Below are positions 37,789 through 48,231 of a DNA stretch of 64,000 nucleotides, piece after piece. The notes beneath the pieces are model-generated. The model made no database searches. It saw nothing but the letters and a program-made list of their open reading frames with translations, and was not told the DNA's origin. The number at the start of each line of letters is the position of its first letter. The stretch's first letter is position 1. The translations under genes and the position numbers were made by a program. Source of the stretch: Topomyia yanbarensis (taxonomy: Eukaryota > Arthropoda > Insecta > Diptera > Culicidae); the NCBI RefSeq assembly GCF_030247195.1, contig NC_080671.1:86550370-86614369 (forward strand), written 5' to 3'.

Positions 37789-38402
37789 TCCAAAACTTCT
37801 AGTGAAAAATAGAACACACATGATCTTACCTATTGTAATGATCCAATTTTTTTTCGCCATGTTTCTATCATCACCCTACTAACTTGAATCCGTTGGTTAG
37901 AGCAGCATCAGTCATCTTTGTCTAACGCATAGGCTCAAATGGTATGGCGATAATTGGGGCATTCGATTCAAGTTTTCGTAGCGCTCAAACAGAAAAATTT
38001 CACCATTTTCAGGCCGTTTTAAATTTAAGACAAAATAATCGTATAGGATTCGCTCAAACTTTGTAAAATTTCTATGAGGCCAATCGACCAATGTACCAAT
38101 CGACTCAGCTCCGTAAATCGGGACAATGTCTGCACGTGTATGTGCATCATTTAATTTTCTCAGTAATGGCTGAACCTATTTTAACGACGCTTGTTTCAAA
38201 TGAAACTACCAATTCGTACCAATTTAACACTAATAATTTGTTTGATGTTATGTTTGATGGTTTTTTGAGGTAGGGGTGCTTTAGTCGAAACGCTAGAGAA
38301 ATCTCTTTTTGGAAAAAAATCTAACCCTATGTGCGGGGTTGGGAACTGAACCTAGGTGGGCTGCGTACAAGGCAAACGATTTACCAACTACGCTATGCCC
38401 GT
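37789..38402 (-). mobile_element. Composite SINE/LINE-tail/MITE unit, copy 1
   Basis: Read on the minus strand it starts with a tRNA-like head (A box TAGCGTAGTTGG, B box GGTTCAGTTCC; about 38402-38320). A GAGCTGAGTCGATTGGTACA tail-like block follows. Then comes a stretch homologous to the GGGTGATGA MITE family, ending GTGAAAAATAGAACACAC (reverse of about 37800). A ~570-bp inverted copy lies at 43476-44045. The conserved order in both copies argues that the composite moved as a unit. Confidence 0.6.
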
Positions 38403-38435
38403 ATAATATCTGTTTTGAAATAATATATAACGGCC

Positions 38436-38597
38436 GGGTTATTGACGGATTATCGAGGGAAACATCGATGAGCCACTAACTACGTTTCACGGTTTTCATC
38501 AAACACTTCACACTTGAATAGCGGTATCGAGATTCAAGCTAGTTAAGGATCCGTATCCGTAGTTTTTCAGGGGTAACACCAAACCAAATACAGGAAA
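38436..38597. repeat. 162-bp direct repeat, copy 2
   Basis: Matches 37627-37788; the 647 bp between them hold the composite unit. Confidence 0.85.
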
Positions 38598-38599
38598 GC

Positions 38600-39460
38600 G
38601 CTGTAAAATAAAAACCGTTAACGATAGATTTGGAATTGTCAACAAAGTTACTCAAAAATGATTACTCTTTAATTTTCAGAAGGGCTGCATAGTTCTGTTT
38701 TTACTGTTCAGAAGAAATTATTTGTGTTTCAAACATCTAGGAGACCACCCTATTTTTCACACCGAAATGAAGCGCACTTATTGTGAAGAAATTCTTTTGA
38801 AGAACTGGATTTTCAACAAAAAAATAGATATTTGGCCCATGCAACAGAAGTAGTTTACAAGAAAACATTTCACATGAAGAGTCGTTAGGAGACAAACAAT
38901 GTGTCCCTTATTTTGTAGTATTTTTAAAGTACTATCAGATGTTCGTAATGTTGATTTTGCCATTTTCGTAGTTTTCGTAGTTTATCTTAGAAAATGTCGA
39001 ATTCAAACATAAAATCGTCAAAATATAAAAGTTAATGAGCTAGTCATTGAAGTAGAAATATGTACATCTGTAAGAACTAACTGTTGTCACGAGAAATTAA
39101 TCTCGCAGATGTTATATTAAAAAAACTGAATTTTTTTAAGAGTCACCCTAAACGAAACAAAGGATATATCTGTAACACAAAAACCGTCGAAGATAGAGTT
39201 ACGATATTTTCAATAATGTTACTAGTCAGAATTGATTTCTTTATATTTCTCTAGAAGATTGTGTTCTCCTATCTTTTTTCGTTCCGGAGATATTTTTTTT
39301 ATTACAAAAATCGAGAGAGCCACACTAGTTTTGTTTTAACCAAAATGAAAGGCACTTATTGTAGAGAATGTCTTCCGAAGACACTAAACATCTAGTACTA
39401 ACGGTTTATAAGTTCTGGATTTTCTAACAAAAAAATTGGTTTGTTGCCCATGGTGCCTTG
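38600..39460. repeat. Two diverged direct copies of an unnamed repeat
   Basis: 38600-38850 and 39165-39455 share, in order, AAAACCGT, GATAGA, AATGTTACT- or AAAGTTACT-type, CACTTATTGT and TTCTGGATTTTC-like words. Spacing suggests an old tandem duplication or two insertions of one family. Confidence 0.45.
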
Positions 39461-41229
39461 AGGTGAACCACTGTCAGGGGAAGTCATTTTTGCACGGGCC
39501 TATTGCCCAGTGCACGTTAGTAATAGAACCAAAAAGGGGAACGTAATATAATGGTGGCACTCCAGGCAGCTCACAAGAGACGAAACACTACTACTACTCT
39601 GGCGGCCGCCTAACGGTTAACACGCGCACACAAAAGAAAATAAAAGTGCAGAGCCTCGAAGAGGCAGAAAAAGCACAAGATACCCTCGAAAGCAGATTAG
39701 TACTATTCTTTATCGCAATACACTGCACGGACTGGAAAGATCGACTTCTCGCTCCAGGACTCACCGTACGTGTTCTGTAGTCCCATTGATAATGATAAAG
39801 GTACCTTGTGGTTTTCAGTACAACTCAGTGTCATTTGATGCTACACAGTAATGTGCATGGCCAAAATGTAGCCAGGTCAACTATCTGTACAATGCATAAA
39901 TGCATAGGAAGTACTCAAAGGAAACGTGTGCTGAATTATCTGAATCTACTCTACTAGTTGCAACGGCCGCTGAACCTTCATCAGAAGCGTTCTCAGCGTA
40001 GGGAACATATGGGTAACTGAAACTTTCGTAATAATTACAATAAACAATATACTTGCATCCTCCATTGCGAGTTCATGGGATCTTTGTGAGACTTTTTTTC
40101 CTGGATCCAATTTGAATAAATTTTTAGATCTTTATCTGTTATTTTTCATAAAAATCCCCACCAACACAATGCATTGCCTTTTCAATTATATTATTTCAAA
40201 ACAGATATTATGGGTTTTCAAATGGCAATAGAGATACGAAGAGGTTAAAAAACCCTCGTGCGAATGACTCTTTTCAAAAATTTTATCTTCAAATATCCAT
40301 ATTGCCCAGTTAAGTCGAATGCTTTTCTAAGATACCCTAGGATTTTTTAATTAAATTGGAGCTGATGTACTTTACGATTTTTGATCACATGTCTCCCCAT
40401 AGTGCAATGTTTCGAAGCGATATTCAACTTCAGAAGAAAGCAGGATTTGAACACAAATTAGTTAAAGTTTTCTCGTTGCGCAAATTTTCACAGAACTACA
40501 AATATTTTCTGTGTCAGGAAAGATGTAATATAAAATTTGTTGCCAGGAGTGGCTCTACTCTAAACAAAAATACAAAAACTTTTTCTAGGAAACAGCTGTT
40601 TTAGCTTTCTAAACCCACACAATTACACATCAAATTAGATTGGACATTTACAAATATTTCAGAATACTAGAACATCTTAAGACCCCCCGTTAAGATATTA
40701 AGGGAGAGGGTGGGTTTAAGCAGGGCCGGCGGATTGCGTGGGTAGTATGGGTAGTACTACCCACTTGAAAATTACCAAGGGGGGAATTACCCTCTCGAAA
40801 GTTTGGAACAAATCAAAACCTGAGATTAACCACGTATGTGTTTTTTCGCACAAAATTCTTGGCTTGGGAATCCTCGATGTAAAATAATTGCATATTTTTA
40901 TTCAGATACAAATCTCTTTGCTTTACAATTTAAATTTCTTGAGGATAATTACGATTTGTTTAAAATTTGGAATTATTTATTATATTTATACTCATGGTAA
41001 TACATATTGACACATCTGCATCTTAAAACAATGAGTTCAGATCGATAGACAAAAAATATTAATATACAATTTTATTCAGACAAGTTTTTTATTTGCGTTT
41101 CTAACGTCGCATATATTCGGAAAAAATTGGGCGATTCAAAAAGTTCTCATAGGATATTTTCGCATACAATTCTGAGCACTCTCTGCTCACAACGGAGTGG
41201 GAAACCGTCCACGATTGTTCGCGCCAGGT
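39461..41229. repeat. Spacer with a dispersed repeat (39788-40030, inverted copy of 19870-20105)
   Basis: Inverted match to 19870-20105 as described there. A small palindrome GTGGGTAGTATGGGTAGTAC sits near 40738. The 82-codon plus ORF at 40356 has no family resemblance. Confidence 0.45.
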
Positions 41230-41712
41230 ATTCACACTAACCCAGCCAAAACTTGTTCAGTAATTTCTTTTGCCGACTTGCTCAGTAAAGTGATATTTTT
41301 AAGGAGCTGTCAGCAAATTGTTTAAAAATTTGCGGTATAGTTTTCATTTTTTAGCGATTTTCAGTAATTTTTCGAATAATTTACTGAAACCCGCAATATT
41401 TTTCACTGAATTTATCAGCTCTTCTGTTTTTTTCGGTAGATAAACATTATCCAGTAAAATACTGATTGATTGTTTGGCAAAATTGTACCAACATTACCGA
41501 ACCTCGTCAAAAACGTACAAACAGCAAATGATCTGTCTAGTCGCCATTTTCAGAGGAAACTCCTGACTGACCAGTGTTTTTTGACGTTTGTATAGAACGG
41601 ATTGCGGAGAGTTCGGTACAAAATTGTTTTACTGAATTGATTACCGAACGGTTTGCTGTTCAAAACCCCAGCAAAATTTTACTGTACCCAGTAATTTAAA
41701 TTAAGTGTGAAT
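41230..41712. mobile_element. Probable MITE with ATTCACACT(T)AA ends
   Basis: ATTCACACTAACCCAGCC at the left and, on the other strand, ATTCACACTTAATTTAAATT at the right. Numerous internal CAGTAA and TTACTG words in both orientations suggest a palindromic interior. No target duplication was verified. Confidence 0.4.
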
Positions 41713-43019
41713 TCGTTTCGTCTGACCTTTAATCTCAGTGTAGAAAAACAAGCCAGTCAAAACGTTCCACACTGCCACTGGAGGAATTTCTCATTTTGAT
41801 TCGATTGTTTTGGATATAGTGGACGCGTAGCTCTTTCAATCAATGGACACAGTAATTAGGTAGAGTACAACGATAAATCTAACGCACTTGGCCGCGCTGG
41901 TAGGCATTCGTGTCATTTCCACTGTATTCAAGATGGTCGTACTGAAATTATCGCGAATATCATGCAGTAAGATAGATTGGTTATCAGCATGAAGACAACC
42001 CCATGACATGCCGTGGGAGTCTTCTCGAACCAGTTGAGGTGCGATGTATATGGATAGAATGTCAATAAATTTTTGCCTATGATTCGGATTTAACAAGCGA
42101 CAACTTCAATACCTGGTACCGAGCAAAGGCTAATCCGATTGAAATAATAGCACGTTTTGATCCCCAAAACGCTCCTCAATATTGTTTTCGGCCATGGCGA
42201 ATAATGCTAAAATTGAGGAAGATCTACGTCGGAAGTAAACCTAGAAAAATATTATGACTGAAATATAGAGACACTTGAAGTTTTGGATGTCCCATGTGGA
42301 ATTTCCGAGACCAGGAGCCATTGTCTTGATCCTCTCCGCATTTTCCACACACCCCACCTTATTCATACAATGGGTTCTTCAGTTCATGCCCCGAATTACA
42401 AAAAAGCGAACAAGTAGACGAGCCCCGTTTAAAACACCAAATTTTCGAAGAACAAATCCGGCGAAAGGCTCGAAATGAGGCTGATGGAATATAAGTTTTC
42501 TAATACTCCTCAATTTTTACTGAACACAATTGCTTGCATTTACATTGACTGAAGTATAGGGATCTGGAAGGAGCCTCCCCCAATTAAGGCCATTTTCAGA
42601 GACTACACCATCAATATCTACTTCCTGGGTGGGTACGTAGACAAAATACTTTTTCGTACACGGTCGAGTGTTGTTTAGTTAGATCACGCGATTTATCGAT
42701 GACGTTAAATGGCTTGTCTTTGGTCCGGAAAAATGAAGACTTATTGGTATTATTTTTGCCATCGGGGAAATATTCAAATCGACCTCCACTAAGCCTGAAT
42801 GAATGTCGGTCGCCGGAGATACCCATCGGCTCACACTCAAGCTTTAAAGCACAGTCAGAAAAAAGCCGACTCGGAATAGTGGTGGGGTATTTCGGTCGTA
42901 GTTAAATTGATTTTTTTTCTATCACGAACGTCAACAGCAAGGTAGCGACTGCACAAAACATTGACTGTCCTTCCCGTCATGTACGGAAAGCAAGACATAT
43001 AGTTTGGATCCACGTATCC

Positions 43020-43312
43020 GATCCGAGAGTCCGGATCCAGGCTCTTGTTTGGATCTTAGCACCAAATCTGGGCCTGATTCAAGTCCTGACCTGGTTAGGG
43101 GAAAGGGGTTGGGCTAGATCCAGGGACTGGTCCATTACTGGGTATGGGTCCAGATTCGGGAAACTGTCCGGATCCGGAAGCTGGTCCGGATCGGGAACTA
43201 GTCCAGATCCGGAAACTGATCCAGATCCGGGAGGTCCAAATTTGGATACTGGTCCAGATCGGAAGCTGTATCTGATCCGGAAACTAAGCCGGGTCCGAAA
43301 ACTGCCTAAAAT
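43020..43312. repeat. Imperfect minisatellite, ~20-bp GGTCCGGATCCGGAAACT unit
   Basis: Repeated GTCCGGATCCGGAAGCT-like units with period about 18-22 bp, degrading toward both ends. The minus ORF through it (43079-43330, Pro-Asp/Ser-Gly repeats) is a by-product of the tandem array. Confidence 0.75.
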
Positions 43313-43475
43313 TTTTCTTTCACTATCCAAGTTACCCTATAAAAATCCGTAATTCCGCCTATTTCTGCCAAAATTGGTGCAGATTCCGGCATGAATTTAG
43401 GTAGAAATCCGCTAGAACTCCGGCTGGTTTGACTCGATACTAATATTATTATAGAAATCGACCGAATTATCCTAC

Positions 43476-44045
43476 AGCCCACCTAGGTGCGGTTCCCAAC
43501 CCCGCACATAGGGTTAGATATTTTTCCAAAAAGAGATTTCTCTAGTGTTTCGACTAAAGCACGCATACCTCAAAAAGCCCACAACATAACATCAAACAAA
43601 TTATTAGCGTTAAATTGGTACGAATTAATAGTTTCATTCGAAACAAGCGTCGTTAAAATATGTTCAGCCATTACAGAAATTAGATGATGCACATACACGG
43701 GCAGACATTGCCCCGATTTACAGAGCTGAATCGATTGGTACATTGGTCGATTGGCCTCATAGAAATTATACAAAATTTTAGCGAATTCTATACGATTATT
43801 TTGTCTTAAATTTAAAACGGCCTGAAAATGGTGAAATTCTTCTGTTTGAGCGCTACGAAAACTCGAATCGAATGCCCCAATTATCGCCCTACCATTTGAG
43901 CCAATACGTTAGGCAGAGATGATAGATGCTGCTCTAACCGACGGCTTCAAGTTAGTAGGGTGATGATAGAAACATGGCGAAAAATTGGATCATTACAATA
44001 GGTAAGATCATGTGTGTTCTATTTTTTCACTAGAAGTTTTGGATT
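43476..44045 (+). mobile_element. Composite SINE/LINE-tail/MITE unit, copy 2
   Basis: Inverted copy of 37789-38402. It begins inside the tRNA head near the B box (GGTGCGGTTCCCAACCCC) and ends at CACTAGAAGTTTTGGA. The 5' tRNA part is truncated, as is common for SINEs. Confidence 0.6.
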
Positions 44046-44459
44046 CAAAAAGACAGCTGCTCTCGGTGATGTCATAAGTATTATATGAATATGAATTATT
44101 TGAAAAATGTCTTACCTCACTATTAGGAGGATTATATGGTGATCTATGTATTCATATACCATCAAACAATAAACTCACTGTTGATCGTAACGCCTAATGC
44201 AAGGGTCAAATACCTTATCTTTGAAAAATGTTTGCTCTTTATCTTTGTTGTGATCTTACATATAAATCTTTGAGAAATAGTTAATTCATTATCAAGTTTT
44301 TGGAACAAAATTCCTTGAATCACGTTGGTATGTTTTCATACCTCTATATATTCGAAATCAGTTCAGTTTTGCCCCTAAAACACCTGTAAAGCAATTCTCT
44401 TTATGAACGGTCTTATTTTTGGATATTGAAAATTGATGAGGAATAAACTACTAAAATGT

Positions 44460-44870
44460 TTAATATCTCCGCCGTTCGTAAATGGACAATCTATAGCTTG
44501 TTTGAAAGATATTTTTATAAGCTTTCTAATTATTTACACATAGCGTGGCTAAATTTCTTTGTTCAAAAATATACTTAAAATATGTCGTGTTTTGAAAAAA
44601 AAAATCACCCATATCTCAGAAAGTAAACAACATATCGAACAGCAAAAATAATTGCGCCACTTGCTCACGTTAGGGCTTTCGTTTGAAACTAGTTTCGTTA
44701 AGATCGGTTTAGCCATTGCTGAGATAATTACATGAAATTAGTATACATACATACAGACCCACACACATACAGACATTGTCCCAAATTCTCAAGCGGAGTC
44801 CATTGGTATATGAGACTCGAAAATAGCTTGCAAATTTTGAGCGAATTCTTTTCATTTCTTTTGTAAGAAA
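44460..44870 (+). repeat. LINE/SINE 3'-tail-type repeat
   Basis: ATACATACATACAGACCCAC, then CAGACATTGTCCCAAATTCT and GAGTCCATTGGTATATGAGA form the tail block seen in several mosquito retroelements and in the composite unit. No coding remnant. Confidence 0.5.
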
Positions 44871-44972
44871 TGTAAAACTCTTATGCGGAACGATACGATT
44901 TCAATGCAACTCTCGTTCCATCAAGTAATTTGGTTCCACCGTTCCAAATTTGACTACATCTATTCAAACCGA

Positions 44973-45542
44973 TCAAATCGCTGGGGCTAAAATTCGTAAA
45001 GCTGAGATAACCCATCGTGTATCAATTTCAAGACTTCCATTTATAACCATTATACGTAAGCGTAAATTCCCAACTCGCAAGATCTCGTACAATTTACAAA
45101 CGATTATTTTATTATAAACTTCCCTTAACCACACCCGCATGCAGTTACCCAACTCCACAATGCCCAACATAGTCACATCAGATACAGCTTTATGTAACAT
45201 CCAATAAACATTGAACAAGTTTACTGCGTAAAATATTTCCTTTACTTTCTTACCAACCTTCTGAATAAACCACTGCACTAACCCCATTTGTACAACTTTA
45301 GGATTAGCATGCAAATGGTCCCATCGGCATACATTTCGCTGATCCGTTTTGGAGTGAATGCTAGCGCAAAAAAAAATACAACGCACTTGCAAAAAATAGT
45401 GACCAATTTTACCGATCCCAACTGTGACCAATAAAACCGACGTAATCACAATCGTCGAGTTGCTGGATAATCTCGGCGCCGCAGCATTGTAACCACATGT
45501 GGTGGAAAACATGTATGCCGATCTGATTGCACGCTTTTTCAC
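44973..45542 (-). CDS. Unrecognised 189-codon ORF
   Basis: The longest open frame in the window that is not explained by a repeat. It starts MKKRAIRSAYMFSTTCGYNA, has a hydrophobic segment at about residues 31-52 (TIVITSVLLVTVGIG onward) that could span a membrane, and a basic stretch KVGKKVKEIF at about 100. I recognise no domain. At this base composition one frame of this length is expected roughly by chance, and no splice sites, Kozak context or poly(A) signal strengthen it. It may be a single-exon gene, a fragment of an unknown element, or noise. Confidence 0.25.
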   Translation of the reverse strand: MKKRAIRSAYMFSTTCGYNAAAPRLSSNSTIVITSVLLVTVGIGKIGHYFLQVRCIFFCASIHSKTDQRNVCRWDHLHANPKVVQMGLVQWFIQKVGKKVKEIFYAVNLFNVYWMLHKAVSDVTMLGIVELGNCMRVWLREVYNKIIVCKLYEILRVGNLRLRIMVINGSLEIDTRWVISALRILAPAI

Positions 45543-46509
45543 ACTAAAGAAAATATGTATTACGTTTTTTCGATTCGTTCCCTATTTGTAACTTTGCTGA
45601 GCACTAAACGATTCGATGAAAACTGAAGGAAACAAAAGTTCAGGTTCGTGATTTCTATGACGTAGAGGTCTCTTAGGCATTGATGTGCAAAAGTGCGCTG
45701 CTGGTATGAAAACTACTTCGTTACAGTAGAAGCGAAACATAATTAACTTTATTGCCATGTGGCTTGGTGAGGGACAATCGCACATAGCCGATGAACAGAC
45801 CTAGCTTGCAACGCGAAGTATAGAAAGAACCCGTATCCTTCTCTTGTCAAATAGTTTCATCAACACCAAGGGGACAAGTTTTTGACTTGGTACCTCAGGC
45901 TAGGTGATCCGCGCTTCAGCTTCAGCAAAAATTTCCGGGTGCATGAATTAGCTTTTAAATGATAAAGGGGGATGAGAAGATGCGGCCAACCGTAGAGGCT
46001 GCCGTTTGTTTTAATGTAGAATACATTTAAGCTTTCAATATAGGGGTCCCGTTTCAAAATATCGGCTGCGGCACCGCGTCAGATTTTGAACGTTAATAAC
46101 TTTTATCATACTTAACAGAATGATTTGATTTTTAGGTCAATTTGTTGAAAATATGTTCCTCTATGCTGTATTAAAATTTTAAGTATGTATAACATGCACT
46201 AATAACAAAAAATTGTGTTTTGAAAAATCTTTCGAAAACGACTCGGAAAAATGAAAATTTTCAGCCCATCCCGCACAGAGCCGTCAAAATGGTGGACCAA
46301 CCGAACAATAAAATAATGAAAAGTTTATATATAGGTCCACTACATGTTTGTTTTATGATTATTCGTATTTGGTTGCTTGACGAGAGCAGTTAGTGGGGGA
46401 AAGACGGCATACTCCTTTGGTTAGGCCATTAGAAGCCGGACGGAAAGGAAAGGCTCACGCACGGCACGAGAACGAGCGAGAAAGCGATAGTAGTGCATAT
46501 TAGCGCGAT

Positions 46510-46542
46510 TATATAAATATCTGTCGGTCGGTTTTTCTCATT
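46510..46542 (+). promoter_or_regulatory. TATA/initiator pair before H3-like copy A
   Basis: TATATAAATA at 46510 is followed about 30 nt later by CTCATTCG, an arthropod initiator-like sequence. The same arrangement precedes copy B (TTTATATATGAATA at about 47333, TCATTCG at about 47367). Position and conservation suggest the original histone promoter was carried along. Confidence 0.5.
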
Positions 46543-46559
46543 CGTATTCGTTCAAGTAC

Positions 46560-46757
46560 TAGCAAGCAGCCAGTCCACCGAAGTAAAGCAGTTGGCAATG
46601 ACGACGGTCCGAAAAAGTGCCCCAGCTACTGGTGACTCATCGGAACTGTCGCCCTGCAAGAATTTCGCCCCAACTAAAGGGCAACTAATCTGTAGGCTAT
46701 CGTTCCAGCGTCTATATAAGAAATACGATGTGTGGAACGAAAGAAAGAGAATTTAAA
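46560..46757 (+). pseudogene. Histone H3 pseudogene, copy A (N-terminal part)
   Basis: The frame reads SSQSTEVKQLAMTTVRKSAP then [13 protein letters not shown]. The part QLAMTTVRKSAPATG corresponds to the canonical H3 tail QLATKAARKSAPATG around Lys18, Lys23 and Lys27. It preserves more of the tail than copy B: the RKSAP motif with the lysine equivalent to K27 is intact. The sequence then follows copy B as far as LSFQRL, where the fold is cut off and a stop follows within a few codons. The usual MARTKQTAR start is lost, and the tail before QLA is shortened. Non-functional as a histone. Confidence 0.75.
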
Positions 46758-47390
46758 TTATCCTCTCTCGCTCGTTTTCGTGCACTGCTTTTCCATTCCT
46801 TTCTGCTGCTAATACCATCATAACTTAAACGAATGTGCATGTTCCCCCACCATCTCATGGCCAGTGTTGCCACAATTGCATGTTGCTATTACACTTTGAA
46901 TTATTTTATCGATCCTCTCTAGTATTGATAAAATATAGAACGTGCAAAGTACACTAGTCGCATGCTTTTATTCGAACTTTTTGGCAGCCTCCGTTGATTA
47001 ACTGCATAAATCGATTTGTTTGTGCAGCTCCTTGCTAGTAGCAAACTAAATAGCCTTTATCAGCGCTAACAAATAACACAAAAGAATTTAAATTTGTGAA
47101 AATATTTTCCTTCCTTCTTTTCAAATCTGTAACATTCTTTGAAAATATTGTTTGAATGTTGTTATTGAAAAACTGAACATGCAAGTTTGCTAGCACTGGC
47201 CACTACATTGAAGGCGATGGAAAGACAGAATATTCGTTTTGGTTATGCTAGTATTGGTAGCCGAACGGAAAGGAAAGGCGCAGGAATGGAACGAAAACGA
47301 GCGAGAGAGCGATAGTAGTGCTTTCTCGTGTGTTTATATATGAATATTGGTCAGTCGGTTTTTCTCATCATTCGTATTCGTTCAAGCACT

Positions 47391-47758
47391 AGCAAGCAGC
47401 CAGTCCACCGAAGGAAAGCAGTTGGCAATGGCGATGGACGGAAACAGTGCCCCAGCTACTGGTGACTCATCGGAACTGTCGCCCTGCAAGAATTTCGCCC
47501 CAACTAAAGGGCAACTAATCTGTAGGCTATCGTTCCAGCGTCTGGTTCGTGAGATTGTACAGGACTGCAAAGTCGAGCTACGCTTACAAACCTCAGTCGT
47601 AATGATGCCCCGAGAAGCCAACGATGCCTACTGGTTCGAGAATGCAAAATAGTGCGCCTGGTTTGTTCGAGAATGCAAAATACTGCACCAAACGCATAAC
47701 TTTCAGGCCAAATATATTAAACTGGCTCACCGTGTCGCGGGGAGTGCGTCTGAATTAT
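47391..47758 (+). pseudogene. Histone H3 pseudogene, copy B
   Basis: It derives from core histone H3, the nucleosome subunit. In order: a shortened N-tail (QSTEGKQLA, then NSAPATG); a linker with no counterpart in normal H3; the start of the fold, [20 protein letters not shown] (canonical [20 protein letters not shown]); [13 protein letters not shown] (canonical SAVMALQEASEAY); and, past a stop, GLFENAKYCTKRIT in another frame and KYIKLAHRVAG in the first. The stop and frame change come from a partial tandem duplication (two versions of TTCGAGAATGCAAAATA, about 47627 and 47664). The initiator Met and first residues are gone; the ATG at 47347 lies in the promoter. Far more diverged than H3 genes ever are, so free of normal selection. 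Confidence 0.8.
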
Positions 47759-47781
47759 GCTCCCGCAATAAAACAATAAAC

Positions 47782-47797
47782 GGTTCTTTTCAGGACC
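47782..47797 (+). promoter_or_regulatory. Histone mRNA 3' stem-loop
   Basis: GGTTCTTTTCAGGACC fits the replication-dependent histone stem-loop: 6-bp stem (one G-U pair), loop TTTC, located about 25 nt after the H3-like coding end. In living histone genes it is bound by SLBP and sets poly(A)-less 3' end formation. Its survival shows the source was a genomic replication-dependent H3 gene, not a polyadenylated H3.3 cDNA. Confidence 0.8.
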
Positions 47798-48156
47798 AAT
47801 TAATTGTGTTCTAATAAGAGTTAAACTGAAATATCCATTTGAGGTGTTTAACAATTTTCAGCAAGTAGGTTAGAAATACGATATGTGGATAGAAAGAGAA
47901 TTTAAATTATCCTCGCTCGTTTTCGCGCACTGCTTTTCCATTCCTTTCTGCTGCTAATACATCATAAATTAAACGAATGTGCGTGTTCCCCACCATCCCA
48001 TGGCCAGTGTTGCCACAATTGCATGTTGCTATTACACTTTGAATTATTTTTTCGATTCTCTCTAGTGTTGATAAAATATAGAACGTGCAAAGTACACTAG
48101 TCGCGTGCTTTTATTCGAACTTTTTGGCAGCCTCCTTTGATTAACTGCATAAATCA

Positions 48157-48231
48157 TTAGATTTAAATTAACGTCTCGAAGTGAAGTCACGATGCTCCGG
48201 TTATGTCACAGACATTACCCACCCATCTTTT
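48157..48231. mobile_element. Helentron-like 3' tail, copy 1
   Basis: CATTAGATTTAAATTAACG leads to CTCCGGTTATGTCACAGAC and then ATTACCCACCCATCTTTT. GGTTATGTC and GACATTACC form a hairpin about 10 nt before the T run. Helitron/Helentron 3' ends carry a subterminal hairpin like this. Copies follow at 48560-48634 and 49225-49262. Confidence 0.5.

Larger units (their letters stand above)
46385..46990 (+). mobile_element. H3-bearing repeat, copy A (internally deleted)
   Basis: This is a parallel copy of 47205-48160. It shares the GGAAAGGAAAGGC and GAACGAGCGAGAAAGCG 5' block, the promoter-like region, the first part of a histone H3-like reading frame, and the 3' block (CGTGCAAAGTACACTAGTCG, TTTTTGGCAGCCTCC). 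Most of the H3 histone-fold part and the stem-loop are missing: the sequence jumps from FQRL (about 46714) straight to TATATAAGAAATACGATGTG. Confidence 0.7.

Noticed and set aside
37627..38597. 162-bp repeats as LTRs of a small retrotransposon
   Set aside because: No TG/CA ends, no primer-binding site or polypurine tract, and the middle is a SINE/MITE composite.
47347..47652. Functional histone H3-like gene with start at 47347
   Set aside because: That ATG lies upstream in the promoter region; the true start is gone, the fold is broken by a duplication and stop, and key residues have changed.
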